DNA of 64,000 nt from Nepenthes gracilis. Lineage: Eukaryota; Streptophyta; Magnoliopsida; Caryophyllales; Nepenthaceae. Below the pieces are notes generated by a model. That model did no database searches. It worked only from the letters and a program-made list of their open reading frames with translations, and was not told the DNA's origin. Shown here piece after piece: positions 34,024 through 46,200 of this stretch. The translations under genes were made by a program, and so were the position numbers. The stretch's first letter is position 1, and each line of letters begins with the position of its first letter. Where the stretch lies: assembly GCA_033239525.1 (NCBI GenBank), contig BSYO01000035.1:6980627-7044626 (forward strand), read 5' to 3'.

Positions 34024-36239
34024 ACAATCTAAAATATGAAAATTTTTAATGAAATCTTGCATGTTGGTGCCATTTATTACAACAAGCGATCCTACCCAAT
34101 CTAAAATACAATCGGGTCTAATTTTTTATTATATTTATCTATAATAGTTATATTCCTTGATCATACCATATAAAATTTTGAAACAAGCAAATTAGCCCTG
34201 TAATCTGATTTTGATTAGGTTTGTAAATAGTTACAGAGGTTTTATCATATTAGAGAGACAACTCAATTATAACTCTGTTGTATATGGTTGTAGAGACATA
34301 CTTTTGCATATCTTTGGGTGTTTATGATTTTCTGTTCTACAACAATAACTATGATAATAAATCTTTAAGTCTATAAAGTAAAATCGGCTATATAAATTAA
34401 TCTTTGTTATTTCATTCAATTTATTGTAAAGAACCTTCGTGAGTATGCTCAGAGTTTTTTTTGGGTCTACACATTTTTTTATTTTCACAAATTAAAACTT
34501 ATTTATCTTTTCTCATATCTGCTTTATTTGGCTTAAATTTAAACTCAATCTCTATTGGTGTAACTTTTTGATATTTTAAATTATTATTGTTTATTATCTT
34601 ATTTTTTTTAAATATGATTATAGTAATCTATTATAACATTCTCACATGCAATTTTTTGTTCTGCAAGAGTGTCTTAGTAATTCATAATCTTCTTGAGATT
34701 TCTTACTTTTGTGTTCAACTTTTCTTACTTGTTTAGCGCAAATAACGTGGAAACAAGAAAGCCACTGAAAAAATCAAATGAATGAATGTGATATGAGTTA
34801 TTATCGTCTACTTAGAGAAGATTTCGATCTCAGAAGCTAGAGAGACATGTTGTCACCGTGCTAACAAAATAATTTAAATATACATTGAATATATTATTGC
34901 ATATATCTTCTATTTTTGGTAAGTAAATTGCATGTATTTGCCAAAATTTATTGAGTTTCAATAACTTTACTATGTGACCTTATAAAATCTAATGAATCGA
35001 CATAAACATTAAATATGTGACAATGAAAAATGAAAACTACTAGTCCCTAGGCAAAAACAATGAAAAAATTCATTGGGATTTTATAAAAGCAATATGTAAA
35101 CACAGATAAATACTTTAAAAAATATTTCCATTCATTTATCAGTGTCACTTCTTGAAGCTATATTGACATCAAACAGTATTATGAGGATAACTATATTGGG
35201 AAGCAAAAAAGGCGAGGATAGGTAAATGTATGAACAAAATAGATTATCTATATATTAAATGATAAAATGAATAAAGGACAATGAATCAAGATTGTCTTAA
35301 GAGGACTATTTAGCTTATAGGAATTAAGGTGGATAGAGCCGTAAATTGACTTAAGGTTCTAGAATTGTTCTTCAAACGACTAGCGTTGTTTGTACGGACT
35401 AAAAGTATCAACTGTTGTGGGTTAGGTGAATGTGAAGGAGGCACTGGTGAGCTTTCTCTAGAGCGGTAATAATGTTCTTTTAAAAAAAGTTTAATACTTG
35501 GTTTATTATTAAAGAAATACATTAAGAGTGATTGCTTTTGCGATTAAGTTCGTTTTTACATTTGATTGCTTTATCTCCCGCATGCATTTTCTCTTTTATA
35601 AAAATCTCATTTATTAAGAATGTGATGACTCTTCAAATGGTTTGATTTTATCAAAGAAATTACGATTAGACAAGTCATTCTACCTAAATACTTAAATGTC
35701 TCATCATCCGATTTTTCAGTCTAATGTTAATAAAGTCAATCTAATGCGTCTGCCACACTACTTAACATACCATCTCACCTTTCATTCATGCCCAAGATTT
35801 GACATGATAGTTGAGAGTCATGCCCATAAGCCTTTCTTATTTTTGACTCCAATAGCATTATTTGACTTTATTGGCTAACACCTTAATTCTTTTAATAGTC
35901 TTAATATCACCTAGTCAAATATCAAATCTTTTGGCTCCACAACACCCAGAGTTACTAAGAACTCAGCTCTTTTGTAAGGATGCTAAGGCTTATGACCCTC
36001 GGTGAGCCCTCAACCTTATAAGGGTTCAGTTGTCTCATCCAGACTCCAGTCTTTTCATGTAGTTCGTGCGTCCCATCTACCACCTTGGCATGTCGTACAC
36101 CTCTGTCATCTCCTCCATGCCTTCTACAGCTTCTTTCTCAGGGATTCTAAGCCCATGGCTCTCCATCGATGGTGCTCTCTGACCCATTTTTCATCGAGTA
36201 TCTCAACGTTTTCGAAACCTATCAGATGAAATTGTCTGT
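33766..36239. other. Stretch without a recognisable gene
   Basis: AT-rich, with a (TA)n microsatellite at 33993-34020. A slightly GC-richer part at 35930-36230 carries a short open frame (36002-36229) with no recognisable motif. No RNA gene or repeat boundary was seen. Confidence 0.4.
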
Positions 36240-37286
36240 GTTTACTAATTGTGGTCTACCACAAATGACTTGTAAGATTTAGTTTAATGACTATTAGTAG
36301 CAAACAATCCCTATCCTGACTGACTTTTGAATATTATCCCAAGCCTAGTCTAGAAAGGGAAAGGGAGGGGTGATTGTCAATTTAAAGTAGATTTGACTAA
36401 AATTAAATGCTTTGATTGTTTTGGTTGGGACGATTTCAAATTTTATATAATTTAATTAAAATATAAAAATATTATAAAAATATATAATTATAAAATTAGA
36501 CTCAATTAATTTTTTAAATTAGGTACTATTATTAGTAAAATTATACAAATTGGTCCGACTTGAACAGAATTATAACTTTTTTGTATATACATATTTTAAT
36601 TTTAAATAAAATATTGAGTTTAAATAAGATAAAATTGCCAGTATTTACTAATTTTAATCTACCACAAATGACTTGTAAGATTTAGTTTAATGAAACTAAT
36701 AAGAAATATGTTTTTTTTTTTTTTTTATAGATGGGACTCGATACTTAAAAGTAAACAATTTGTTAAATATTTTTTTCTTAAAATATTATTCTCTATTATT
36801 TTTAATTTAATTTTGATTAAAAATGAATTTTCTATTATTAGCAAAGAATCCTTATTCTGACTGGCTTTTGAGTATCATCCCACGCCGATTCCAGAGAAGC
36901 TAAGGAAGGGGTGATTGTCAATTTACAGTAAATTCGACTAAAATTAAATCGTTTGATAGTTTTGATTTGGATGATTTAAAATTTTATATAATTTACTTAA
37001 AAGTATAAAAATGTTATAAATAGATATAATTATAAAGTTAAACTCGATTAATTTTTTAGATCGGGAACAATCATTAGTAAAAATATATAGATTGGTCCAA
37101 CTCGATTGGAATTATAATTTCTTTTTGCATATACATATTTTAATTTTAAATCAAATATCAAGTTTAAAAAATTATTTCAATAGATTATATTTTTATATAA
37201 TTAATAGTTTTCATATAAAAATTTTTTATTAAAATATACACTTACATAATATTTTATTATAAATATTATAAATTTTGAAATATCAT
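36240..37286. repeat. Direct duplication including the AT-rich dispersed repeat
   Basis: Copy 1 starts at 36241 and copy 2 at 36644 (TTTACTAATT...ACCACAAATGACTTGTAAGA). Both continue through TTGAGTATCATCCCA-like, GGGGTGATTGTCAATTTA and GATTTAAAATTTTATATAAT blocks. Copy 2 carries about 180 extra bp, beginning with a poly-T run at 36713-36726. The second copy is interrupted at 37287 by the Tat element, and its end resumes at 49349. Confidence 0.6.
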
Positions 37287-37945
37287 TGATACGTCATTGG
37301 ATTCGAATTATTGTATGGATTAGGAAGCCAAGAAATATTCGATCGATCTTAAGCGGGTCTGATTTTCGTACGCTATTAATCTGAATTCCATATAATATAA
37401 TAAAATATGGTCAAAGGATTGACAAGACTCACTCCTCGATATATTATCCGACGCTCAAATCAATATCTTTCTTTGAGAAAAAAGGGAGAATGCAAGTGCA
37501 AATGCTTGTAAAAGTAGTTTTTGTTTGTGATGTGCGCATTTTTAGAAAACATCTTAGTGAGAGAAAGAGAATGTGTACTTTTAGCATCTTAAGTTTATCT
37601 TTTATTTGGTTGAGTATCGTTCCCTTTTTTTGTTGGGAATGAGAAGTTTATATAGAAGTTAAGGGGCGGTTGACTTTTTCTATCAATTATTTAAGAAACC
37701 GTCGGGTGAATAAGATGATATTTAACTCGTGGTTCCAACCGGCACTCAAGATTATTCAATCCAAATAAGAGAAGAAAACAGTTTCGATAGTTAATATTGG
37801 TTTCGTCTTCCTTCAAGAACTAAACCACTTGAATAGGGCTAACGGGTTTGTCCAACGATCTTGAGCTGACTAGGCTTTCAATCTTTTATAGGCCGAATCC
37901 TTTGACGAGTTTTTTCTCTTAGGCCGTCAGCAACTATATCCATCA
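37287..37945 (-). repeat. 3' LTR of the Tat element
   Basis: 659 bp, on the plus strand TGATACGTCATTGG...ATATCCATCA. On the minus strand a TATA box CTATATAAAC lies near 37655, with GATTTGAGCGTCGG downstream near 37470, the Tat-type leader block. Confidence 0.9.
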
Positions 37946-37957
37946 CTAGCCCCCCAT
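37946..37957 (-). promoter_or_regulatory. Polypurine tract of the Tat element
   Basis: Minus strand ATGGGGGGCTAG directly before the LTR start TGATGGATATAG. It confirms that the element reads on the minus strand. Confidence 0.65.
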
Positions 37958-38327
37958 ATCAGGAAACTTAAAATTCAACTTCCTAGTATGAAATCCGAGG
38001 ATATTCATATGTCCGAACCCATGCTCTTAGTCCGATGGACTTCGTTGGCTGGCGGGTTGAGTACTTTCAGCCCAACGAGCTTCATTGAATATCCAAACAA
38101 TGGCTTCTAACCTGACGGAGTTCATTCATGCTGCTAGTAGCAAGATTAAATGCGAATTTTTTTGAATTCCATGTCGTTCTTGGAATTGCACCAATCATCA
38201 TTATTGACTTCAAGCAATTTGATGTGCTGCACAACCTATAGGGTATTAACACATATTACTATCATGATAAGGCGCGTCTATTTAAATTTTCATCTCTATG
38301 GCATCGTTTTGACTCAATGGGCCATGC

Positions 38328-38336
38328 TATAAATAG
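38328..38336 (+). promoter_or_regulatory. TATA box of the antisense gene
   Basis: TATAAATAG in a GC-flanked context, about 125 bp upstream of the antisense ORF. It is followed by a pyrimidine-rich stretch (38345-38440) typical of a plant 5' leader. It lies on the strand opposite to gag-pol. Confidence 0.65.
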
Positions 38337-38453
38337 GCTCAAATCCTTCGTTTCCATACTTTCTGAGATCTTTCGTTCCTTACCCTCTCTTCAAAACCCT
38401 TTTGCATCTTCTTCATCCTCTGAAACCCTTCATCTTCTCCAATATCCCCCGAC

Positions 38454-40364
38454 GTGAATGACATTCAATAGGTCCTTCCATCTACCGACATTGACTACCT
38501 CCATGCGCAGCATAAGATTCTCAGCTCATTGGTATATCTTTTGCCCTAAGTTGATGGTAGAACCTCTTTTCCACCAGAAGGATATATCACCGTCTACGAG
38601 ATCCATTTGAAAGGGGGTCTCCGATATTCTTCGGCACCAGAGTTATATAGAATAATGGCGGCCCTCCACATTTCAGTTGCCAAATTGCAGCCCAACGCAG
38701 TCGGGTATTTAGTTTCTTTATACATTTTTGCTCATATTTATGGCATGATGTTGAACACCAAGTCCATAAAGGTTATTATTCATTTTCATCACGGAGCAAA
38801 CTGAATTTCGGTCTCTCCACGTCTCGATTTTGTATTGAGTGAGGGAAACCCTGACTCAATGAAGAGTTACAAGGATCGGTTCTTCTATTTGGCGACTCTC
38901 TCTGGATGGGAGCTCTCCAACGAGTGGGGCCGAATCTCTACATTTTTTAATACTGAAATAATGGAGCATGAGAAAGAGTCGGCTAAAGCGCTGATAGATC
39001 TCCTTGAGGAAAAAACTAGTTCCTTCAATGAGAATAAAGGGAACCAATGGCTGCTGGCTGAGTCCCTAGCTCAAGCAAAATGGTAGCCTGTACTGGGGGG
39101 ATCGAATGTGCCTCCTATTCTGTTGGTTCATAAGAGGAAGCTAAAGAGAAAGTAAAGGCCCCTCAAAATAAGCAAGTGGTCCGCCCAAGCATCCGAGCGT
39201 AAAGAAGCCTCGGCCAGGTCCTCCTCTGATGATGAAATCACTATTGATCAACTGCTAAGAAGAAAAATGTTGTCGGCGAGGATGGACCCAACTACTACTT
39301 CTCTAGCCCAAACGTCTAGGGTCGTTGGATCAGATGAAGGCTACGAGCCTTTGGAGTCTACTACTGATATTGGAGCCGAAGACATTCCTATTTCTGCTCC
39401 AATGCTTGTTTTATTTGGGGTGCTGGCCGATCCCTGTTGAGGAGCCCCTACTCGATCTTTCTATCATCTTTGCTGAGGGTGCTTCCTGAATTAGCGAGAC
39501 TTAGTTTGGGAAGGCCGAGGAGGTGCCTTAAATTGAGTTTCCAGAGACTAGAATCCTACAGGTGGTCGTCTCGAAACTTCATATTGAAGTTGCCGAGATA
39601 CCCTCTCCCGAGCCCCAAGCGTCCGAGGCCAGAGTCAAAGACAAGGCCGAAGGACGAGTCAAAGTGGCAGACGTGCCTCTCTTGGAGTCCTTCATGTCCG
39701 AGGCTGAGCTGAAAGTAGCTTTTGAGGCCATAGTCGAAATATTCGGTTTTGAGCCCCTAGCGCTTGAGGCCGAGGGGGATGATTTTGCCAAATGAGTCAA
39801 TGAGGTGGCTAAGGTGGCCGTTGCAGAGCCCTCGGAGCCCAAGGTCTCAGAGGTTTCCACAAGTGATACTCCTTCAAGGAGCTTTTCTTTCTTTGAGGTA
39901 ATAGCCGGATCTTTCCTCAATTCTTTTATAACTTTCTTCAAAGTTTCTAACTTGTTCTCTTTTTGTAACTGAAAGAACTGGCCCATCGTCTCGTCTTTGC
40001 TACCAACCGTCTGGCTCACGATTATATTGAGAAAGATGAGTTCTCAGCCTTGGAGGAGCGTGTTTCCTGTCTCGAACGCGAGCTGTCTGAGACGAAGCAG
40101 AAGTATGCCCTCCTTCACAACCAGAACTTCAAACTGGAGAGTGAGTTTCAGATGTCCATTGGTCCAAATGACATCAAGTAAGTGATGGAGCACAAGTATT
40201 GGGACGGTGTCGGTCTCTACTGACACATCATCAAAATGGTGGCTCCTAAAATTCCAATTTTCATACTCCATCCTAGGAACGCCAGTGCTCATCATAATTC
40301 AGATGTGTTATACCGTCTCAGAGACGATGTGGATTCCTGGGAGCCTTTGCCGGAGATTTCATAG
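38454..40364 (+). pseudogene. Antisense ORF with 'gypsy-type transposon' domain and coiled-coil tail
   Basis: Plus strand, opposite to gag-pol and convergent with it. In one frame from 38454 (GTG, probably a mutated ATG) it reads VNDIQ-stop-VLPSTDIDYLHAQ, then FPPEGYITVYEIHLKGGLRY, PELYRIMAALHISVAKLQPN and YKDRFFYLATLSGWELSNEW. This order fits the family I know as Transposase_28 (PF04195). Further parts in other frames are acidic and Pro/Glu-rich (39562-39795). They are followed by a heptad-like region EERVSCLERELSETKQKYAL near 40050-40120 and a tail DVLYRLRDDVDSWEPLPEIS ending at TAG 40362. Stops and frameshifts interrupt it. Extra antisense ORFs between pol and the 3' LTR are known in Tat-lineage elements. 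Their function is unknown. Confidence 0.7.
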
Positions 40365-40430
40365 CCTCATCCTCCTCTGAAATAAATTTTTTTTATCATT
40401 CTTGTACTTATACTTGTATCATTTTTTGTA

Positions 40431-40436
40431 ATAAAA
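40431..40436 (+). terminator. Poly(A) signal of the antisense gene
   Basis: AATAAA about 67 bp after the ORF stop, preceded by the T-rich and TTGTAC/TTGTAT words usual in plant 3' ends. Confidence 0.5.
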
Positions 40437-41014
40437 TGAAAATTTTCATAACTATGGTGTCAATCCTTCTTTCTTTCTCTCTTTGTTATTTATACTTATA
40501 CATATATATATATATAAGTTAGCCAGACAATATGTCTTTAAATGTCAAGCTCTTAAGATTACTTAAGTCGTCGCCTACACATGAGTTCTATTGCATGGAC
40601 ATGCCAAAGGGTGTAGAACTCTAGTGTGTCTAACTTAAATTTTGTAGATTATGGTCAATTGATGATATTATCTTCCTTTAATTTGAAGTATTTGCATTCA
40701 TACTTTAAGGAAGTCTCCTAAATTTTTTAGTCATTGGCCTCATAAGAGACGCTTAGTTCTATGACCAAGTTGTATAGTTTGACCTCGTTAAGGCAACTCA
40801 ATAATATGACCGAGTTTTATTGACCACTAAGTATAGCTTGAGAAGCAGGTGAATGGATCTCACTTGATTTAGGGGCAGCCTATGTCATACAATGTTATGA
40901 AATAACAAACAGGTACTCACATGAACAATAAATAAATATTTTATTAATAAAATATGATAATGTTTAGAAGCACTTCAGATAATGCAAAATAGTTTTATCT
41001 GGTCAGATGTACAT

Positions 41015-42150
41015 TCATTGATAGTATTTTTTGAAGTGAGAGGCATTCGAAGTCTGAGGGGCAAATTTGCTATTTTAGATGAGTAACTTATACACCTTGT
41101 CACGGAGAATGGTTGAGACTAGGAACGGCCTTTCCCAATTAGATAAAAGCTTGCTCCAATCGATATTCTTGCCGGTGGCTTCAATATTTCGTAGCACTAA
41201 ATCTTCTATTTCAAATTGGCGTACTCTCACCTTCTTGTTATAATATCTTACAACCCATTGTTGATAAGTCGTCGTCTATAATCCTGCCATATCCCGAATC
41301 TCTTCAAGTAGGTTAAGGTTTTTCCGAAGCCTTTGTGAGTTGTTGAGCGAACCAAAACATTCAACTCAAAGATTAGGCAGTCTGACCTCTAGTAGTATAA
41401 TAGTATTGGTCCCAGAGTATAGACTAAAGGGTGTTTCTCGGGTCGGCTCTCAAGACGTCATCCTATGCGACCACAATGCGGATGGTAGCTCATCCCCCCA
41501 AGAGCCCCCAATACTTTCAAGCTTAGTTTTCAGACCATACGATAGTGTGTAGTTGGCGACCTCTGCTTATCCGTTGGTTTACGAATAAGCAATGGAGGTG
41601 TGAACCAATATTATTTTCAAGTTAGCACAGTACTTTGTAACATCTTGCTAGTGAATTGGATCCCATTATCGATCACTATGACTTTGAGAATATCAAATCT
41701 ACATACGATACTCTATTGAACGAACTCGGTTGCATTCTACTCAATGATCTAAGCCAGTGGAACGGCTTCGGCCCACTTCATAAAATAGTCGATCCCGATG
41801 ACCATGAACTTCTTCTATCCGGATGCAACTAGAAGGGGTTCAAGATTATCGAGTCCCCATTGTTCAAATGGCCAAGGCGACTGCAGAGCTCGGAGCTCTG
41901 TATGTGGTTGATGAGTGAGATTCTCACGGATTTGACAATTCTCACATTTTCATACGAAGTCATAGCGTCATACTTCATGGTGGGCTAATAGTAACCTTAT
42001 CTCATGAGTTTGAAAGTAAGGTCCTTGCCCCTAATATGGGACTCACAAATTTCGAGGTGTACTTCTCCATGCACATAGTCAGCCTCTTCCAGCATGAGAC
42101 ACTGTAAGTATGGGATGGAGTACCCACATCGGTATAACTTTTCATTTATA
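41015..42150 (-). pseudogene. Integrase of the Tat element
   Basis: Minus strand. From about 41940: WPFEQWGLDNLEPL, KKFMVIGIDYFMKWAEAVPL (start of the DDE core), then VIVIDNGIQFTS (second Asp block). The C-terminal domain reads RQFEIEDLVLRNIE, LLSNWERPFLVSTILRDKVY and NASHFKKYYQ, with a natural stop at 41015-41017. In the family this enzyme inserts the cDNA. Several internal stops make it inactive here. The stop codon lies about 650 bp from the end of the convergent antisense ORF. Confidence 0.8.
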
Positions 42151-42745
42151 ATAGTATACTAGCCTGCTGTCTTTTTCACGCGCTTGGCCTCATCTGAATT
42201 CTCTGGTAACGAGTCGTCAAACAAGTATATCACGTTGGGAGTCATCCAACTGTCGGTATCGGCTATCTGCATTATCTCTGGCTTGGGGTCGTTTATGTTA
42301 GGAATTTTGAGGACTTCATGCATCTCTCTTGCGTACTGCTCAAGGTCCTCAATTACTACAACCCGTACTAGACGATCAGTTTTTCCGTTCTCTTCTCTTA
42401 GAATGTGGATCACTCCACATTATCAAATATCAAAGTCAAACCTCAAACTTTTAAGAGATACTTGGAAAGCTATGGGTTGGAAGCCTTAAAATTTCCTCAA
42501 ACCTGATTGACAACTAGTTCCGAATCACTGTAGATAATTAGATTCGTGGTCGAGCATTCTTTAGCCAACCTGAGTCCAACAAGTAACGCCTCGTACACTA
42601 TGACATTATTAGTCACCGAAAATTTGAGGGTCATTGAATGCTTAATTTCTGACCCATTAAGAGTTCTCAGGACCATGCTGGCACCACTGCCTATTTGCAT
42701 TGAGGATCCGTCCACGTGTAAGGTCCATACAGGTGTATTTTGCTG
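42150..42745 (-). pseudogene. RNase H of the Tat element
   Basis: Minus strand DGSSMQIGSGASMVLRTLNG (42715-42650) opens an RNase H fold with its first catalytic Asp. It continues VTNNVIVYEALLVGLRLAKE (catalytic-Glu helix) and LIIYSDSELVVNQV (third acidic site). After a gap, MIHILREENGKTDRLVRV (42413-42360) matches the C-terminal 'HIPREEN..AD.LA' block, then WMTPNVIYLFDDSLPENSDE follows. This form is the additional RNase H typical of Tat-lineage elements. The frame is split near 42490. Confidence 0.8.
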
Positions 42746-43379
42746 ACCATCGATTTTATCGAGATCGAGGGTTTCTAGAGCTGGGGTCGTAATTTTAACA
42801 ACAAAATTTGTTAGGGCCTGACCTTTTAGGACCAGCCTCGGTCAAAACACCACATCGAACTCACCTAACTCAATAGCCTACTTGACCAATTGTCCTGGCA
42901 TATCCAACCTCTATAAGAGTCTTTTTAGCAGTTGGTCTATCAGGACAATAATTTTGTGTACCTGAAAATAAGGTTGGAGCTTTTGGGCAGAATATACAAG
43001 TGCTAAAGCAATCCTTTCTACATGAGAGTACAGGGTCTCTGGGTCGGTCAAGATCTTGCTGACATAATATACAAGCTATTCACTGTCGAACTATTATCAA
43101 ATCAAGATCGAGCTCAAGGCAGTGTCGGACACTACAAGGTACAAATACAGCTCCTTGTCTTCTTGATGAGAAGTCAAAAGCGGTGGGTTCAAATACTCTT
43201 TGAGCTCTCAAAACGCAACTTTGCAGTCGGCCATCCATTGGAAGCAGATGGCTCTTGTTCCCCTCGAATGGCAAATACCTCTCCATTGACTTAGCCAAGA
43301 AACGGGAGAGCGCTACCAACCTCCCAGTGAGTTTTTAGAATCTTTTACCGTCCAAGGTGGGTTCATATTGATGATAGCC

Positions 43380-46200
43380 TTATTTTTTCGGGTTTGTTTC
43401 AATCCCTCGACGTGAGACTATGAAACCCAAAAACGTTTCTGAAATCACTTTGAACGTACACTTTGTCGGATTGATCTTCATTTGGTGCGTTCGAAGGACA
43501 TTGAATGCCTCATCCAGATCGCAAATATGGTCATCGGTCATTCTCCTCTTTATTAACATGTCGTCTACGTACGCTTCCATATTTTGTCCGATCTAGGCCT
43601 CGAGCTTTTTGTTGACGAGGCGATAGTAAGTGGCACCAATATTCTTCAATCTGAAGGATATAACTCAATAACAGTATATCCCTTAATCGGTTATAAACGA
43701 CGTGTGCTCCTCATCCCTTAGGCTCATCTGGATCTTACTGTAACCCGAATATGTATCCATGAAACTCAACAATTCATGTCCAGACATTCAGTCTACGAGC
43801 AAATTATTCCTCGGTAACGGAAAGTTACCTTTCGAACGTACTTTATTGACGTCGGTGAAATCAACGCATATCCTTTACTTCTTGTTACTCTTCTTGACCA
43901 GGACTGTAATATCTTGAATTCCCATTTGAATTATTTTAATATTTATTGTGATTTTAGGTATTTCGGACGTTGTGAAATAAAATAAAATATCGTAAAAATT
44001 TAAAACATGATCAAAAATTGTGGAGTGGTGCATGAGGTGCACCGGTACCACCGTCCAAATGCTGATTAAATTTTAAAATAAAAGAAAATGTGAAATAAAA
44101 AATATATATATATATATATAATAAAATAAGAAAGAGGGAAAAGGAGATCAGGGAGAGAGAAAAGGAAAGATGAGAGGAAGAGAAGGGAGAAAGGAAGAGA
44201 GAGGAGAGTTTCGACACGCAAAGGAGGAGGAGAAGAGAGAAGAAGAAGGAGAAGGGAGAGGGGATTGCCGAGTGGGTGGCCAGCGGTGGCGAGCATAGGT
44301 AGTGGCGTGCGGTGGTAGCGCACGGCAGAAGAAATTGAGTGCGGGATTGTCATCGGCAGCCAAGAGAGGTGTCGGTGGCAACGGCAGCCTCGAGAGAAGG
44401 TGGCAGGGCAGCTCACCGGTGAGGCAATGGCGGTCGCAAGCAAGGCAGCGCAGCGGTGGCTCGCGCAATAGGGGGCGGTGCAAAGGACAAGAGAAGGGGC
44501 GGGCATCGGCAAAGAGAGAAAGGCCCGATTCGGATGTTTCGGAACATCCTTTCTTCAAATCTGCTGAATATAAAGTCGAGGCAAGTATCTCTAACCCTAT
44601 CATTGGTCTAATTTCGTGTTTGATAATTTTTAACTACTGTTTAGAGATTTTACTAACATATATGATATTTTTTTATACGCAAATCTACTTATTCTGTACA
44701 TGCATGTTTATTTTACTGATTATACGGTAGTTTTATACTGGTATTTATGATTTGGAGGATTTTTAGACATCTGGATAGTATATATGTATATTTGTGTATC
44801 CCTATATTGTGAAATCATGAACCAAGCCGTGCATCAGTCCACATGCATGCTGCCGGGGGTGGGGTCACTACGGGACCATGACAGTTCGAAAGCCGAGGGA
44901 TCATTATATTTGATCTAAGGTATGAAATATTTGGTACCGCTCCCGACGGGAACATATGTGATATATTGTCTCACTTTCGCCGGTAGGAAGGTTGAGACGT
45001 TTAGTAACTAACATACCCCACTATATATTTTAAATGAAAACCATCGTAAGGAATTAACGAAATAATATATTTGGATGTCCTAATATATAATTAAAATTTG
45101 GGATTGCATCCAAAATCGCGGATGGTAAAATATAATGAGCGAGTTCCTAATCTATGGGAGATAGGGTATATGGATGGCCTTGAGCTGTTGGTTTAAATCG
45201 TGGTCGAGCCTTGAGCTGTTAGCTTAAATCACATATGATATAGCTGTGGTTACCGAACGATGGTAACCCTTCCTCAAATTGGTATTATTTATCTTTGGTT
45301 CTCTAATTTCGTACATACTTTATATTTTTGCATGTAATTGCGTGGATTATGATTTGAGGTACGTGATTTGGCCCATGAATGGTTAATAGGAATGTCTCAT
45401 ATGTATTAATGTGTTAAGCCCCGGAACATATTTTATATTTATTTATTTTGGTTATGATTTCTTTAATTTTAGCATATGATATATGAAATTTAGATCCGGA
45501 CGATGATTTAGTTCGAGACATTTCCTCGATTTTAGGGATTTCACGGATATTATGTTTTATTTTACATGGTTGTTATATAATATCCCTTCCTCTAATTTGT
45601 GTACTGTTTTATATGATGATAGTAATTATTGAACCCTCGATTCACGTTTTTATATTTTATCCCTTCAAACTAATGGTATGGATACACTTGTAGGAGTTCA
45701 GATATAATTTAGTATGGATATCTCTTTCGGTGTGTTGAGATATTTATATTGGTTATGTTTTTATCTCGGGGGTGTGTTATCGTTATTATTTATAGCCGGG
45801 TGAGGGCTTTAGTTCATGTATGGGAAATATTATAGTTGTTGTATACCTCCCTAGCGATATTTGAATAATAGATCGTATATTATGTTTGTTCGGATTTATA
45901 TCCGATAAGGTCTTGTATGGATTTTGTTATCTTGGGTCCTATATTTGTATGGACTGTCGCACCTGAGTTGAATTTTTATGATTTATGAAATATATTATTA
46001 TTAATTTTATTTTTGACCTACGTATATTATGTTCTTCGGTCGTAACAATGACCACGTTAGATAACCAATCTGAATATTAGATCTCTCTGATGAATCCAAT
46101 ATCGAGCAATTTCTTCACTTCCTCATAGATAGAAACTAATTTTTCAACCAAATAATTCCTTCATTTCTACCAGACAGGCTTATGATCGGGATTTAGTCCC
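43380..46200 (-). pseudogene. Reverse transcriptase of the Tat element, split by a solo LTR
   Basis: Minus strand. The N-terminal part is at 46200-46048: EEVKKLLDIGFIREI-stop-YSDWLSNVV. After the inserted LTR it resumes at 43904: VLVKKSNKK, ICVDFTDVNK, GHELLSFMDTYSGYSKIQM (first catalytic Asp), SFRLKNIGATYYRLV, NMEAYVDDMLIKRRMTDDHI with the YVDD catalytic box intact, then MKINPTKCTFKV and FLGFIVSRRGIETNPKK. In the family it copies element RNA into DNA. A few stops besides the insertion inactivate it. Confidence 0.85.
43905..46047 (+). mobile_element. Solo LTR (Del/Tekay-like) nested in the Tat RT
   Basis: 2143 bp, starting TGTAATATCTTGAATTCCC and ending TTCGGTCGTAACA. It is flanked on the plus strand by AGGAC (43900-43904) and ATGAC (46048-46052), a 5-bp duplication with one change. 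Removing the LTR and one copy rejoins the RT frame exactly at ...NVV|LVKK.... It contains a (AT)n tract (44101-44121), a GA-rich leader (44130-44250) and a GC-rich patch (44260-44510). The LTR therefore reads on the plus strand. The short open frames inside it are compositional. Confidence 0.85.

Noticed and set aside
42184..42746. Plus-strand frames opposite the RNase H region
   Set aside because: Mirror translations of conserved minus-strand RNase H sequence.
44066..44603. Two overlapping minus-strand frames of about 150 residues
   Set aside because: Ser/Leu/Pro-rich translation of the GA-rich leader and GC patch of a solo LTR; compositional artefacts.
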